A DNA stretch of 64,000 bases from RHLJ01 sp965212165 (GTDB taxonomy: Bacteria > Bacteroidota > Rhodothermia > Balneolales > Balneolaceae). The notes beneath the pieces were generated by a model that was given only the letters and a program-made list of their open reading frames with translations, had not been told where the DNA came from and made no database searches. The DNA is taken from NCBI GenBank assembly GCA_965212165.1, contig OZ243096.1:2356001-2420000 (forward strand). Direction: 5' to 3'. Positions 53,913-63,227 of this stretch are shown one piece after another. Numbering within the stretch: the first letter of the stretch is position 1; every line of letters begins with the position of its first letter. The position numbers and the translations under genes are program-made.

Positions 53913-54003
53913 TTTCTGATAATCATTTATAGTATAAATAGTCACCATTCATTTATATGAATGAGTTAAATAGGATTTAAATCCTTGATCAGATAAGAGT
54001 GAA

Positions 54004-54507
54004 CTAGATTATAAAGGTAGAATTCGCTAAGAAGAGTAGAGGAGGCGAATATGAGCTAGAATATATTAAAGGTATTGGTGATGCTTCACTATAATCTTCT
54101 AAATAATCTGAAAAGGTCTCAGAGAGGGAATATGCAGGTATTTTAAAAGTGTGTAGAATAATAGCATCGTTGTGAAATGCTTTATCATCAAGATCACAAT
54201 TACATTCTAGAGCAGTTTCACAATGACTAAGTACCTTATTTCCGTTATTTTTTTGATGATCCATTGTCTCTGGCGATGTACAACAGTTCACGTCAGAATC
54301 CATTTCTTTTTCTGAATCCATAACCATTGAGGTATGCGACATTGAATCATGATCATGCATAGAAGACTGTGATTCAGTGGTCATATCCACCATAGTCTCA
54401 CAATGCATAAGCATTGATGCTTGTAATAGAGATGGAGTTACAACTCCAAAAAGAAGTGCAACTGCAACTATGCGAGCAATATTACGGTATGTTTGATTAA
54501 TTTTCAC
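54004..54507 (-). CDS. exported His/Met/Cys-rich protein of the copper block
   Basis: A 167-residue protein with a hydrophobic N-terminal leader (IVAVALLFGVVTPSLLQAS) and then a metal-ligand-rich middle: MLMHCETMVDM, SMHDHDSMSHTSMVMD, NCCTSPETMDH and HCETALECNCD. The C-terminal third is ordinary. I do not recognise a named family, but the ligand density and its place between the copper ATPase and multicopper oxidase genes suggest periplasmic copper binding or delivery. Sixty-nine bp separate it from the ATPase gene, so co-transcription is likely. Confidence 0.65.
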   Translation of the reverse strand: MKINQTYRNIARIVAVALLFGVVTPSLLQASMLMHCETMVDMTTESQSSMHDHDSMSHTSMVMDSEKEMDSDVNCCTSPETMDHQKNNGNKVLSHCETALECNCDLDDKAFHNDAIILHTFKIPAYSLSETFSDYLEDYSEASPIPLIYSSSYSPPLLFLANSTFII

Positions 54508-54576
54508 GGTTGATAATACGTAAAGTATTTTTATTGTAATAGCGTTTCAATAATTCTATACACTTTTGTGATAATA

Positions 54577-57072
54577 TTAAACACTCAGATTAGTGGTTTT
54601 CAATCTTAGAGAATTAGCAATTACAGAAACTGAACTAAAGCTCATTGCTAAGGCCGCAATCATTGGTGATAGTAAAATTCCAAAAAACGGAAATAAAACG
54701 CCTGCAGCGATAGGAATACCAATAGTATTATAAATCAAAGCGAAAAAGAGGTTTTGTTTGATGTTTTTCAAAACTTCGTCACTCAAATGATATGCTTTAA
54801 CAATTCCACTTAAATCACCTTTAACTAATGTGATTGATGCACTTTCGATGGCTACATCGGTACCAGTTCCCATAGCAATTCCTATATCAGTTTGTGCAAG
54901 AGCAGGAGCGTCGTTTGTTCCATCTCCTGCCATCGCTACTTTTCTACCTTCATTTTGAAGTTTTTCTACGGCTTCAATTTTATCTTTAGGCATACACTCA
55001 GCTTTGAAAGAATCCAATCCTACAATATCCGAAACAGCTTTGGCGGTTTGTGGATTGTCTCCAGTAAGCATAATAACTTCTATGCCTAGTTTTTGAAGTT
55101 CTTTAATGGCTTTCTTACTGCCTTCTTTAATTGCATCTGAAATCACAACAAACCCAGCGACGTCCCCATCAATTGACAGCCAAGAAACTGTTTTACCTGA
55201 TTCAAGATATTCAGAAGCTTCTTCAGTGCCACCTTCAACCATTTTTTGATTTCCGAGCTTGATTTCTTTTCCCTTAATGGTTCCCTGAACTCCTTTACCG
55301 GTAATCGACTCAAAGTCGGATACTTTCAGTATTTCGATGTTTTTATCTTTTCCATAATTAACCATTGCTTTTGCCAATGGATGCTCACTTTCATTATTTA
55401 GAGAAGCAATGAATTGAACTAAAAATTCATTTTTATATTCTTTCAGTGCGACAATTTTTTCAACGGATGGTTTGCCTTCTGTAATAGTTCCAGTTTTATC
55501 AACAATAAGGGTATCGATTTTGTTGAATCCTTCTAATGCCTCTGCATTTTTGATCAAAATTCCGTTTTGAGCTCCTTTACCAACTCCAACCATTACAGAC
55601 ATTGGTGTTGCTAATCCAAGAGCGCAAGGACAAGCAATAATCAACACTGCAATAGCATTAACTAAAGCAAAGACTTGTGCAGGTTCAGGTCCCCAGAAAA
55701 ACCATACTCCATAAGTAATTATTGAGATGACAACTACAGCTGGAACAAAATAACTAGATATTTTATCAGCAAGATTCTGAATGGGAGCTCGACTACGACT
55801 TGCTTTATTAACCATTTCCACAATTTGAGATAGTAACGTTTCATCGCCAACTTTTTCAGCTTTCATAACGAAACTGCTGTTCCCATTTATGGTTCCTGAA
55901 CTAACAGAATCATCTTTTGATTTTTCAACAGGAAGAGGCTCCCCAGTAATCATAGATTCATCAATTGTAGATTCCCCTACAATAATCACACCATCTACAG
56001 GGACTTTCTCTCCAGGTTTAACTTTAAGATGATCTCCCTTCTGAATTTCATCCATATGGATTTCTTCTTCTGAACCATCTTTATTTACCCTAATTGCTGT
56101 ATTTGGGGCTAGTTTCATCAGCTCTTTTACCGCACTATTAGTTTGTGAGTGTGCCCGAGCCTCTAATACTTGTCCCATCAAAACTAGAGTTAGAATTACA
56201 GTTGCTGATTCAAAATAGAGATGAACAGTACCCATATCTGTTTTAAATTGGTTAGGAAAGAAATCAGGAAATAGAAGTGCAAATACACTAAATACCCAAG
56301 CAACACCAGCACCAATTCCAATCAAGGTGAACATGTTCAAGTTCCAAGTGATAATAGAACGCCAGGCTCGTTCAAAGAACATCCAGGTTGCATAAAAAAC
56401 TACCGGAAGAGAGAGCCCAAACTGAATCCAATTCCAAATGCGTATATCCATAATTTTATAAAGTGGATTCTCAGGAATCATTTCACTCATTGCAATAATG
56501 AAAATTGGAAGAGTAAAAGCTACAGAAATCCAGAATTTTTTTAGAAGTCCACTATATTTTTTTTCCTCAGCAGATTCTTCGGCTTCTTTAGGAACCAAAT
56601 CCATTGCACATTTTGGGCAAGAGCCGGGTTGATCTTTAATAACCTCAGGATGCATAGGGCAAGTGTAATGGGTAGAACCTGACGATGAATTTCTACTATA
56701 CTCTTCTACTAAATCCATTCCGCATACTGGGCAATCGCCGGGTTCATCGTACATTTTATCACCTTCACAATGCATTGGGCAATAAAATTTTCCTGTGCTT
56801 TTCCCTTCCTTTTTTGGATGGAGATGTACATTTTGGAAGTGGTCTTGGTTACTATGATCTCCAGATATATGAATGGAATACTGTTCACCAGCTTCCTTTA
56901 AAGCCTCTTGAAGAGAAGAAATACTCAGTTGAAAAGACATATCTAATTCAGCTTCAGCTTTATCTAAATCAACCGCTACCTTATTTACTCCGGGTGCTTT
57001 ACTTAACGCTTGCTGTACATGATTTAGGCAACCATTACAACTCATTCCTTGAATACTATAAATCTGTTTCAT
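54577..57072 (-). CDS. copA: copper-translocating P-type ATPase (CopA family)
   Basis: An 831-residue P1B ATPase exporting Cu(I). The N-terminal HMA domain has CxxC at Cys12/Cys15 (MSCNGCLNHV). Two Cys/Met-rich zinc-ribbon-like metal-binding repeats follow (about 97-123 and 134-160; YCPMHCEGDK with CPVCGMDL, and YTCPMHPEV with CPKCAMDL). The membrane core carries Cys481-Pro-Cys483, the phosphorylated Asp525 (DKTGTITEG), TGDNPQT and GDGTNDAPAL. The second ribbon type is common in Bacteroidota pumps. The start has an AGAGG ribosome site; a leader with tandem terminators precedes it. Confidence 0.95.
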   Translation of the reverse strand: MKQIYSIQGMSCNGCLNHVQQALSKAPGVNKVAVDLDKAEAELDMSFQLSISSLQEALKEAGEQYSIHISGDHSNQDHFQNVHLHPKKEGKSTGKFYCPMHCEGDKMYDEPGDCPVCGMDLVEEYSRNSSSGSTHYTCPMHPEVIKDQPGSCPKCAMDLVPKEAEESAEEKKYSGLLKKFWISVAFTLPIFIIAMSEMIPENPLYKIMDIRIWNWIQFGLSLPVVFYATWMFFERAWRSIITWNLNMFTLIGIGAGVAWVFSVFALLFPDFFPNQFKTDMGTVHLYFESATVILTLVLMGQVLEARAHSQTNSAVKELMKLAPNTAIRVNKDGSEEEIHMDEIQKGDHLKVKPGEKVPVDGVIIVGESTIDESMITGEPLPVEKSKDDSVSSGTINGNSSFVMKAEKVGDETLLSQIVEMVNKASRSRAPIQNLADKISSYFVPAVVVISIITYGVWFFWGPEPAQVFALVNAIAVLIIACPCALGLATPMSVMVGVGKGAQNGILIKNAEALEGFNKIDTLIVDKTGTITEGKPSVEKIVALKEYKNEFLVQFIASLNNESEHPLAKAMVNYGKDKNIEILKVSDFESITGKGVQGTIKGKEIKLGNQKMVEGGTEEASEYLESGKTVSWLSIDGDVAGFVVISDAIKEGSKKAIKELQKLGIEVIMLTGDNPQTAKAVSDIVGLDSFKAECMPKDKIEAVEKLQNEGRKVAMAGDGTNDAPALAQTDIGIAMGTGTDVAIESASITLVKGDLSGIVKAYHLSDEVLKNIKQNLFFALIYNTIGIPIAAGVLFPFFGILLSPMIAALAMSFSSVSVIANSLRLKTTNLSV

Positions 57073-57095
57073 ATCAATTAACCTCTAAACCTAAT

Positions 57096-57128
57096 AAAAA
57101 GAAGTCCAACTAAGTTATAGTGGACTTC
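57096..57128 (-). terminator. second terminator-like hairpin in the copA leader
   Basis: On the minus strand GAAGTCCA pairs with TGGACTTC (8 bp, plus an inner CTA/TAG), followed at once by TTTTT. It lies only 24 bp before the copA start codon, so it either ends araC transcripts or acts as an attenuator for copA. Confidence 0.7.
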
Positions 57129-57139
57129 ATAAATGAAAG

Positions 57140-57173
57140 TAAAAATAAGGTGAGGGTATCAGAAACACCTTAT
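57140..57173 (-). terminator. first terminator-like hairpin in the copA leader
   Basis: On the minus strand ATAAGGTG pairs with CACCTTAT (8 bp, 13-base loop), followed by a T-rich stretch TTTTTAC. The rest of the 57073-57424 gap holds a 14-bp palindrome TTATCTTAAGATAA (57316-57329) and no gene. Confidence 0.65.
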
Positions 57174-57424
57174 ATGCTTTTACTTTTCGTGAGTAACTCT
57201 ATTAACTTTTGTGAATGTCTGAATTTCTAGAATTAGGTGCCTTACAGAATTCCCTAAAAGATGTGTAGTTTTTTATTTATTAATCTGTTAATTACGCCAC
57301 CCTGAACATGTTTCATTATCTTAAGATAAAAGTAGGATCATTAACAGGAATCATATTATCAATACATGAATAAAACAAAGATATTGGATCAAATCTGGAA
57401 TGACCTGATGGAAGTATAAAATAT

Positions 57425-57994
57425 CTAAACCTCATCCAGCGACTTCCGGGAATTACCAATTAATTTTCGAAACTGAGTAGGAGAGAGTCCAGTTTCCAAT
57501 TTAAATTGATTCGATAAATACTGAGCACTACTATAGCCGAGTTCCCAAGCTATTTCACTTATTGTTTTCTCTCCATACACTAAAAGTTCTTTAACACGTT
57601 CAACTCGTTGTTGAATTTGATACTTTTCAATAGTTCTTCCTTCAACTCTAGAAAATAAACTACTTAAGCTAGAGTAGTTTTTATGAAGTTGACTTTCGAG
57701 ATAGTGAGAAAGTGTTTCATCTACTTTTTTATCGTTCTCAATATGTAGTTGTTTTATGATTAGAGTTTTAATCTGATTGATAATACGTGTGCTTTCATCA
57801 TCAATTAATTCGAATCCTTCTTTCTCCAAAATGGAACTAAGTTGTGATTTATTTATTACTTGTTCTAACTCAAACTCAACTTTTCCTAATTCTATTTTTT
57901 TTATAGAATAATTTAGTTTTTCAAGTTCATCTCTAACAACTTTAATACATCGACCACAGACCATGTTTTTTATATAGATTACATCTCTTTCCAT
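57425..57994 (-). CDS. AraC-family regulator with N-terminal HMA-like metal domain
   Basis: A 189-residue regulator. The N-terminal 65 residues look like a heavy-metal-associated domain: IKNMVCGRCIKVVRDEL with CxxC at Cys13/Cys16, then the KIELGKVEFE strand pattern. The C-terminal two-thirds is a double helix-turn-helix AraC domain (about 85-183; RVERVKELLVYGEKTISEIAWELGY-type core, SNQFKLETGLSPTQFRK end). The pairing suggests direct copper (or other soft metal) sensing. It is encoded upstream of copA on the same strand and divergent from the phosphatase gene at 58259. Its targets probably include copA; that is inference. Confidence 0.88.
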   Translation of the reverse strand: MERDVIYIKNMVCGRCIKVVRDELEKLNYSIKKIELGKVEFELEQVINKSQLSSILEKEGFELIDDESTRIINQIKTLIIKQLHIENDKKVDETLSHYLESQLHKNYSSLSSLFSRVEGRTIEKYQIQQRVERVKELLVYGEKTISEIAWELGYSSAQYLSNQFKLETGLSPTQFRKLIGNSRKSLDEV

Positions 57995-58258
57995 TTTCTT
58001 AAGGTGATCTTTTGACTATAAAATTACAAGTTAATGTTGGCATTAATTTTGTAATAATTTCTGATTTATTATTATAACATTCGTTTAAAACACTTTATTT
58101 AATTAAAAACTTATTACTTGCACATAGTATGATATGGAAAACTATTACAAGCATATAGATGCTCAAGTTTTGTTTTAATCATTTAGTATTTTTAGGTTGT
58201 GAGTTATGATTTTCGGGTTTAGATAAAATTATTATTTCGAGAAATATTTAAGGGTACA

Positions 58259-59536
58259 ATGGACATAATTAATAATGAGATTGAGCCAAATGAGCTAAAT
58301 CTTCTGATGAGTTTAATTGCGAAAATAAATTCTAATTTAGATGTAGAAATACTTCTAAAAGAAATAATGGAATCCACTAAAATTATGATGGATTCTGAAG
58401 CAAGTTCACTCTTTATACTATCAAAAGACAAAAAAAAGCTTACACTTACTATTCCAACAGGCCCAGCAACAGCTGAAATATCTGGGAAAAGCATTGATTC
58501 TGATCATGGAATAGTTGGTTGGGTTACCCAAAATGAAAAATCAGTTGTAGTAAACAACGTACAAAATGATCATCGTTTTAAAGGAGAAATTACAGAGTTA
58601 AATGATTTTGTAACTAATAATCTTATTTCAGTTCCTCTAATAAATCATAATGGAGAATTAATTGGGACACTTCAAGCAATTAATAGGAAAGACAATAAAG
58701 ACTTTGAAGAGAAACTAGTACCAATTTTTCAATCACTAGCGAACCAAGCTGCAATTGCTATCGAAAATGCAATGTTGCAAAAGCACCTAATCGAAAAGGA
58801 AAGAATCGACAAGGAACTTCAAGTCGCTAGAATTATACAATCAGGATTTTGGCCAAAGGAAACGCCTAACATTTTAAACTATAGTGTAGCTGGTTGTAGT
58901 AGAACAGCAAAAAGCGTGGGCGGTGATTATTACGATTATATAAAAATTCCAGATTCTTCTAATTGGGGATTCACAGTTTCGGATGTTAGTGGAAAAGGTG
59001 TTCCAGCTTCATTATTAATGGCTACCATGAGGGCATCACTTAGATCTCACGTTGAAAATCAGTTTAACGTAAATGAGTCTATGAAAAAGGTGAATAAATT
59101 AATCTATGAAGATTCACCAATTGATAAATTCATAACATCTATTTATGGCACCTTAGATACAGAAAATCATACTTTTACCTACGTGAATGCTGGCCATAAT
59201 AATCCATTTATTATTCGATCAGAAGAAAATAAATTAGAAGAACTTAAAGTTGGTGGGGTTATGCTAGGTATCATGGACCCAGTAGAGTTTGATGAAGACA
59301 CAACATATCTAAATCCAGGTGATAAATTAGTTCTATTTTCTGATGGGATTACAGAAGCTCAAAATACTAAAGGTGAGTTTTTTGAAGACGAACGTTTTGA
59401 AGAATGGCTTCTTATTAATAAAGATAAATCTCCATTTAATATGATGATTGATTTATTAAATGATCTTGTAAAATTTAGTGATGGTGAGCCTCAAAGTGAC
59501 GATATTACCATTATAATTCTTGAAAGAGAGAAATAG
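58259..59536 (+). CDS. GAF-SpoIIE (RsbU-type) serine phosphatase
   Basis: A 425-residue soluble protein. The N-terminal GAF domain (about 20-170) has HGIVGWVTQNEKSVVVNNV and LISVPLINHNGELIGTLQAINR. A coiled-coil linker follows, then a PP2C/SpoIIE phosphatase domain (about 190-425) with GGDYYDY and SDVSGKGVPASLLMA (metal Asp residues), NAGHNNPFI, LFSDGITEAQN and DDITIIILE. Such proteins dephosphorylate anti-sigma-antagonist proteins in partner-switching systems. No RsbV/RsbW partner is encoded nearby. The AAGG site lies 7 bp before the ATG. Confidence 0.92.
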   Translation: MDIINNEIEPNELNLLMSLIAKINSNLDVEILLKEIMESTKIMMDSEASSLFILSKDKKKLTLTIPTGPATAEISGKSIDSDHGIVGWVTQNEKSVVVNNVQNDHRFKGEITELNDFVTNNLISVPLINHNGELIGTLQAINRKDNKDFEEKLVPIFQSLANQAAIAIENAMLQKHLIEKERIDKELQVARIIQSGFWPKETPNILNYSVAGCSRTAKSVGGDYYDYIKIPDSSNWGFTVSDVSGKGVPASLLMATMRASLRSHVENQFNVNESMKKVNKLIYEDSPIDKFITSIYGTLDTENHTFTYVNAGHNNPFIIRSEENKLEELKVGGVMLGIMDPVEFDEDTTYLNPGDKLVLFSDGITEAQNTKGEFFEDERFEEWLLINKDKSPFNMMIDLLNDLVKFSDGEPQSDDITIIILEREK

Positions 59537-59561
59537 AAACTGTCAAATACTAAACAAATTT

Positions 59562-61154
59562 ATGATAAGAAAAGCTTCATCACTCACTCTACTTATAATC
59601 ATATTTTTTAATACCCTAAATGCACAAGAAACTGAAATTAGTTATCCACCAGAATTTGAGGAAACATTTCCATTGTACTCAAAAGCATTAGGGGATTTCG
59701 AACGACCGATATCTTCAGATGATGAACTAGCACAGAACTATTTCAATCAAGGTTTTCAAATGATGTATGCTTTTACTAAAGAAGATGGTGCTCGGTCATT
59801 TAGAGAAGCTTGGAAAAATGATCCTAATTGCGCGATATGTTATTGGGGGGAAGCTTGGTCTTGGGGTTCTTATTTAAACGGTAGAATGAGAGCATCTGAG
59901 GCTCCAAGAGCATATTTAGCAATACAGAAGGCATTAGAGTTAGCAAATAAAGGATACGCCAACGAAAAAGAAATAGCTTTCATTGAAGCAATGTCAATTA
60001 GATATTCTAAAGAATACGATACAGAATCACAAGCAGTACTAGACACTGCTTATGCAAATGCGATGAAATTAGTTTATGAAAAGTATCCCAACGACTTAGA
60101 TGCAGGTACATTTTATGGTGAAGCATTATTTCTTTTAGAACCTAGACGTGGAACTCGTGATTTAAATGATCCAGACGTTCAAAAGCTTCACTCTGTATTG
60201 GAAGGCGTATTAGAAAAGGATATCAAGCATCCCGGTGCTTGTCATTTATACATTCATGCAACCGAATCCACTACAGATCCTGGAAAAGCTGAAGCCTGCT
60301 CTGAGTTTATTGGGACATCGATTCCCGGTGCAAGTCATATTAACCATATGCCATCACACACATGGAATGAAATTGGGCGATGGGGAGATGCAGTTCGTGC
60401 AAACATTATGGCTTGGCATTCCGATCAGAAAGCAGCAATAGACGAGGGTTTTGCTATTTACCCAAGTCATAACCTTCATATGCTTGCTTTTGCAGCTTCT
60501 ATGGATGGACAAAGCGGAGTTGCGACTCAAGCTGGGCGAGATTACACAAAGCTCACAGGGAATAATATGTATGAAGTACTAACCTTAATTCGATTTGGTA
60601 GGTTTGATGAAGTTCTAAGAGTAACAGAACGACCATCTCATGAAGTGCATGCTGGAATGTGGGATTTCTCTATGGGTTACGCTCGATTAAAAGAAGGTGA
60701 TATCCGTTTGGCAGAGAATTACTTAGTAAAATTACTTGACGCAGCAGGCACATCAAATTCACGCTTTAGATTCCATTCTGCTGAAAAATTATTAGGGACA
60801 GTTGGTGGTATTTTAGAAGGTGAAATTCTTCTTGCAAAAGGAGATACCGCTTCAGCAATAGTTTCCTTTGAACGAGCAGTTAATATTGAGGATTCTCTTG
60901 ATTACGACGAACCAGAACCAATTCCATTTGCTGCAAGACATTGGTTAGGTGCGACTTTACTTTCTGTAGATCGATATCAAGAAGCGGAAGTTGTTTATAG
61001 AGCTGAACTAGAAGATCATCCTAATAATGGTTGGAGTTATTTTGGATTACTGAAAGCCTTAGAGGCACAAGGGAAATCAGATACTGAATTAGAATCTGCT
61101 TTTCAAGAAAGTTGGGCTAGATCAGATACTTGGATTAGGGGTTCAAAATTTTAA
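59562..61154 (+). CDS. exported TPR-repeat protein with conserved Cys/His motifs
   Basis: About 530 residues from ATG 59562, chosen because the signal peptide (IRKASSLTLLIIIFFNTLNAQ) starts there; an earlier ATG at 59520 would overlap the phosphatase gene. TPR-like helical pairs run through the chain. Notable conserved motifs: CAICYWGEAW (CxxC), CHLYIHATES and ASHINHMPSHTW, which recur in a widespread family of periplasmic TPR proteins of unknown role. The His-rich motif could bind metal. It starts 25 bp after the phosphatase stop, so co-transcription is likely, though the functional link is unclear. Confidence 0.75.
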   Translation: MIRKASSLTLLIIIFFNTLNAQETEISYPPEFEETFPLYSKALGDFERPISSDDELAQNYFNQGFQMMYAFTKEDGARSFREAWKNDPNCAICYWGEAWSWGSYLNGRMRASEAPRAYLAIQKALELANKGYANEKEIAFIEAMSIRYSKEYDTESQAVLDTAYANAMKLVYEKYPNDLDAGTFYGEALFLLEPRRGTRDLNDPDVQKLHSVLEGVLEKDIKHPGACHLYIHATESTTDPGKAEACSEFIGTSIPGASHINHMPSHTWNEIGRWGDAVRANIMAWHSDQKAAIDEGFAIYPSHNLHMLAFAASMDGQSGVATQAGRDYTKLTGNNMYEVLTLIRFGRFDEVLRVTERPSHEVHAGMWDFSMGYARLKEGDIRLAENYLVKLLDAAGTSNSRFRFHSAEKLLGTVGGILEGEILLAKGDTASAIVSFERAVNIEDSLDYDEPEPIPFAARHWLGATLLSVDRYQEAEVVYRAELEDHPNNGWSYFGLLKALEAQGKSDTELESAFQESWARSDTWIRGSKF

Positions 61155-61168
61155 AAGCTTTATAACTT

Positions 61169-61210
61169 TCTCCCTTTGGAGGGAGACAGAAATCCTGCTT
61201 GCGGGATTTC
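61169..61210. repeat. tandem palindromes, possible dispersed intergenic repeat
   Basis: Two adjacent inverted repeats: TCTCCCT with AGGGAGA (61169-61186, loop TTGG) and GAAATCCTGC with GCGGGATTTC (61189-61210). They are followed to about 61320 by GC-richer non-coding sequence with AGAGGGAGGACGGTGAGGG. The first hairpin may terminate the TPR gene. The mixture of GC-rich palindromes looks like a multi-copy intergenic element; only a genome search can show that. Confidence 0.45.
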
Positions 61211-61330
61211 AGAGGGAGGACGGTGAGGGCAAACAAATAATGAGCCATTTTGTCCTATCCCTGAGCCTAAACATGTTTTGATCTTCAACATCTCTTCAAG
61301 GAGGGGCATTAGAAAGTCTTATAGCAGATA

Positions 61331-61966
61331 TTAAATATTCATTTCAGCGATTGTAAATAGATAAATTGCAATCCAATAGGTACTAAGGATTAAAGTCTCA
61401 GCTCCTTTAAAAGATCTCTTAAATTTTTGAAAAGCAATTAAAGCATCTGAAAAAGTGAATAAAAGTGATCCTAAGGCAATTCCTAGGAACATTTGGTTTT
61501 GTACAATCATATAAGGATTGATAGCCTGCCAGTTCATGACAATTATCACTAATAAATAAATAAACACGGGTATTGTGTACGGCTTAAGATCTTTCTTTAA
61601 ATAAAAGAAATAGATTAAGCCAGTCAGTAATAGAATTATAAGAGGTGGTAAGTAAATATCAAATCCAAAAAAGCTTGAAAATGCAAGAGTAAAGCCTATA
61701 TGGGCTATTAGAAATGAAGCCAATCCTTTAACAAATCTATCGTCTTTAAGAAGGAAAATATCTCCTATTAACGAAAACAGAAGAGAAACTGAAATAATTA
61801 GTGAATAGCTGCTTTCGGTATCAAAATAAATCAGACAAGAAATCAGAATTAATACAGAGGTAGTTAATGGCTTTAGATATTGGTAGTAGTTGAGTTTTCC
61901 CATCTCTTTCACATAGATAGAGAGAATAACTAGAAGAAAAAAAAGAATGGACAGTACTGTAATCAT
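61331..61966 (-). CDS. YhhN family membrane protein (lysoplasmalogenase-like)
   Basis: A 211-residue protein with about eight membrane helices and the YhhN/TMEM86 motifs: LKPLTTSVLIL near the start, FSLIGDIFLL (GD in helix 3), YTIPVFIYLLVI, and LGSLLFTFSDALIAF with the conserved SD, then TYWIAIYLFTIAE at the end. TMEM86 enzymes cleave the vinyl-ether bond of lysoplasmalogens; in a likely aerobe the real substrate is uncertain. It is followed upstream by the RlmL-like gene with a 25-bp gap on the same strand. Confidence 0.88.
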   Translation of the reverse strand: MITVLSILFFLLVILSIYVKEMGKLNYYQYLKPLTTSVLILISCLIYFDTESSYSLIISVSLLFSLIGDIFLLKDDRFVKGLASFLIAHIGFTLAFSSFFGFDIYLPPLIILLLTGLIYFFYLKKDLKPYTIPVFIYLLVIIVMNWQAINPYMIVQNQMFLGIALGSLLFTFSDALIAFQKFKRSFKGAETLILSTYWIAIYLFTIAEMNI

Positions 61967-61991
61967 TAATGAGGTTATTTATAGTGATCAC

Positions 61992-63140
61992 TTAATACAA
62001 CTCATATTCCAATAATCGACACTCAATAGTTGAGTTATATAATTCAATTCGTTGGTTAGTTCTAAGGCCTACTTTTTTAGCAAGAGCAAAATTCCCAGTA
62101 AAGACATAGCCCCATTTTCCACTACAATCTTGTTTAAAGAAATCACCAATTGCTTTATATAGACCTACCAAGTCTTCATCATATCCTAATCGCTCGCCAT
62201 AAGGTGGATTAAAAATCACTACACCATCTCCGTAAGGAATTTCAGTATCAATAAATTCGCATTCTTTGAATTCAATCAAATGATCAACGCCAGCTGTTTT
62301 AGCATTTCTTTTTGCAGCTTCAATGGCTTTTGGGTCATTATCAGTAGCAAGAATTCGGCTGTATTCTGGGAAGTCTTTTAGTGACTCTTGCTTAAGTTCG
62401 TTTCGTAGTTCTGTCCATTTTTCCTCATCAAAGCCAAGAATATGCTTTATTGCATAATTAGGTCGTAACTGTCCCGCTGGACGATTTAAAGCCATTAATG
62501 CTGCTTCTATAGCGATAGTCCCACTACCACACATAGGGTTAATCAAATGCTGACCAGGTTTCCATTTACTAGCAAGAACAACAGCAGCAGCTAGAGTTTC
62601 CTGCATGGAAGCCGTATGGTTATCTACTTTATAATTTCTTCTATTTATTGATTCTCCAGAAGTATCCAGAAAAATGGAGGCTTCATTATCTTTCCAAAAT
62701 AGAAAAACCACTGTTTTTGTAAGATCAGATCCTGAATCGGGTCGTGTTCCTCGGGTAGTTCTAATTCGATCTACGATAGCATCTTTAACAGTAAGATTTG
62801 CAAATTGATCGTTAGTGATGGTTGGGTTTTTTATAAATGATGTGATACTTATATACCCATATTTATCAATATAATTCTCCCAAGGTATACTTAATAACTC
62901 TTCAGTTAATTCTTCTGAATTAGACGCTTTAAATGTCTTTAATTGAAAATGTACACGATGAGCTGTTCGTAATACAAGATTCAACTTCATACAATCATTT
63001 AATGATCCTTCTGTCTCAACTCCAGCTAATCTAACGGTTCTAATAGGGAATCCTAATTCTTCAAGCTCTTGCTTTAAATAAGGAGTTATGCCTTTAGGAC
63101 AAGTAATAGAGATTGTTGATTTTTCTGAAAAGTCAGCCAA
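61992..63140 (-). CDS. THUMP-domain class I RNA methyltransferase (RlmL-like)
   Basis: A 382-residue enzyme: an N-terminal ferredoxin-like and THUMP region (about 10-155; CPKGITPYLKQELEELGF at the start) and a Rossmann methyltransferase domain with the NPMCGSGTIAIEAAL SAM motif, ATDNDPKAIEAAKRN and the N6/N2-methylase catalytic motif NPPYGERLG. It corresponds to the RlmL half of E. coli RlmKL, predicted to form m2G in 23S rRNA (G2445). The fused RlmK half is absent, as usual in this phylum. Confidence 0.9.
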   Translation of the reverse strand: MADFSEKSTISITCPKGITPYLKQELEELGFPIRTVRLAGVETEGSLNDCMKLNLVLRTAHRVHFQLKTFKASNSEELTEELLSIPWENYIDKYGYISITSFIKNPTITNDQFANLTVKDAIVDRIRTTRGTRPDSGSDLTKTVVFLFWKDNEASIFLDTSGESINRRNYKVDNHTASMQETLAAAVVLASKWKPGQHLINPMCGSGTIAIEAALMALNRPAGQLRPNYAIKHILGFDEEKWTELRNELKQESLKDFPEYSRILATDNDPKAIEAAKRNAKTAGVDHLIEFKECEFIDTEIPYGDGVVIFNPPYGERLGYDEDLVGLYKAIGDFFKQDCSGKWGYVFTGNFALAKKVGLRTNQRIELYNSTIECRLLEYELY

Positions 63141-63184
63141 TGAGTAGAGGGTATATGATTATAAGATAAGCGATTAAGAAAATA

Positions 63185-63220
63185 GGGAATAAGGTAGGCC
63201 TAACCTATTTCCTTATTCCC
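63185..63220 (-). terminator. hairpin between the FKBP and methyltransferase genes
   Basis: GGGAATAAGG-TAGG pairs with CCTA-CCTTATTCCC, a 14-pair stem with a three-T bulge and a small loop. On the minus strand it is followed by TATTTTCTTAAT, a modest T-rich tail, and it lies 8 bp after the FKBP stop. It probably ends the FKBP transcript. Confidence 0.75.
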
Positions 63221-63227
63221 AAGTATT

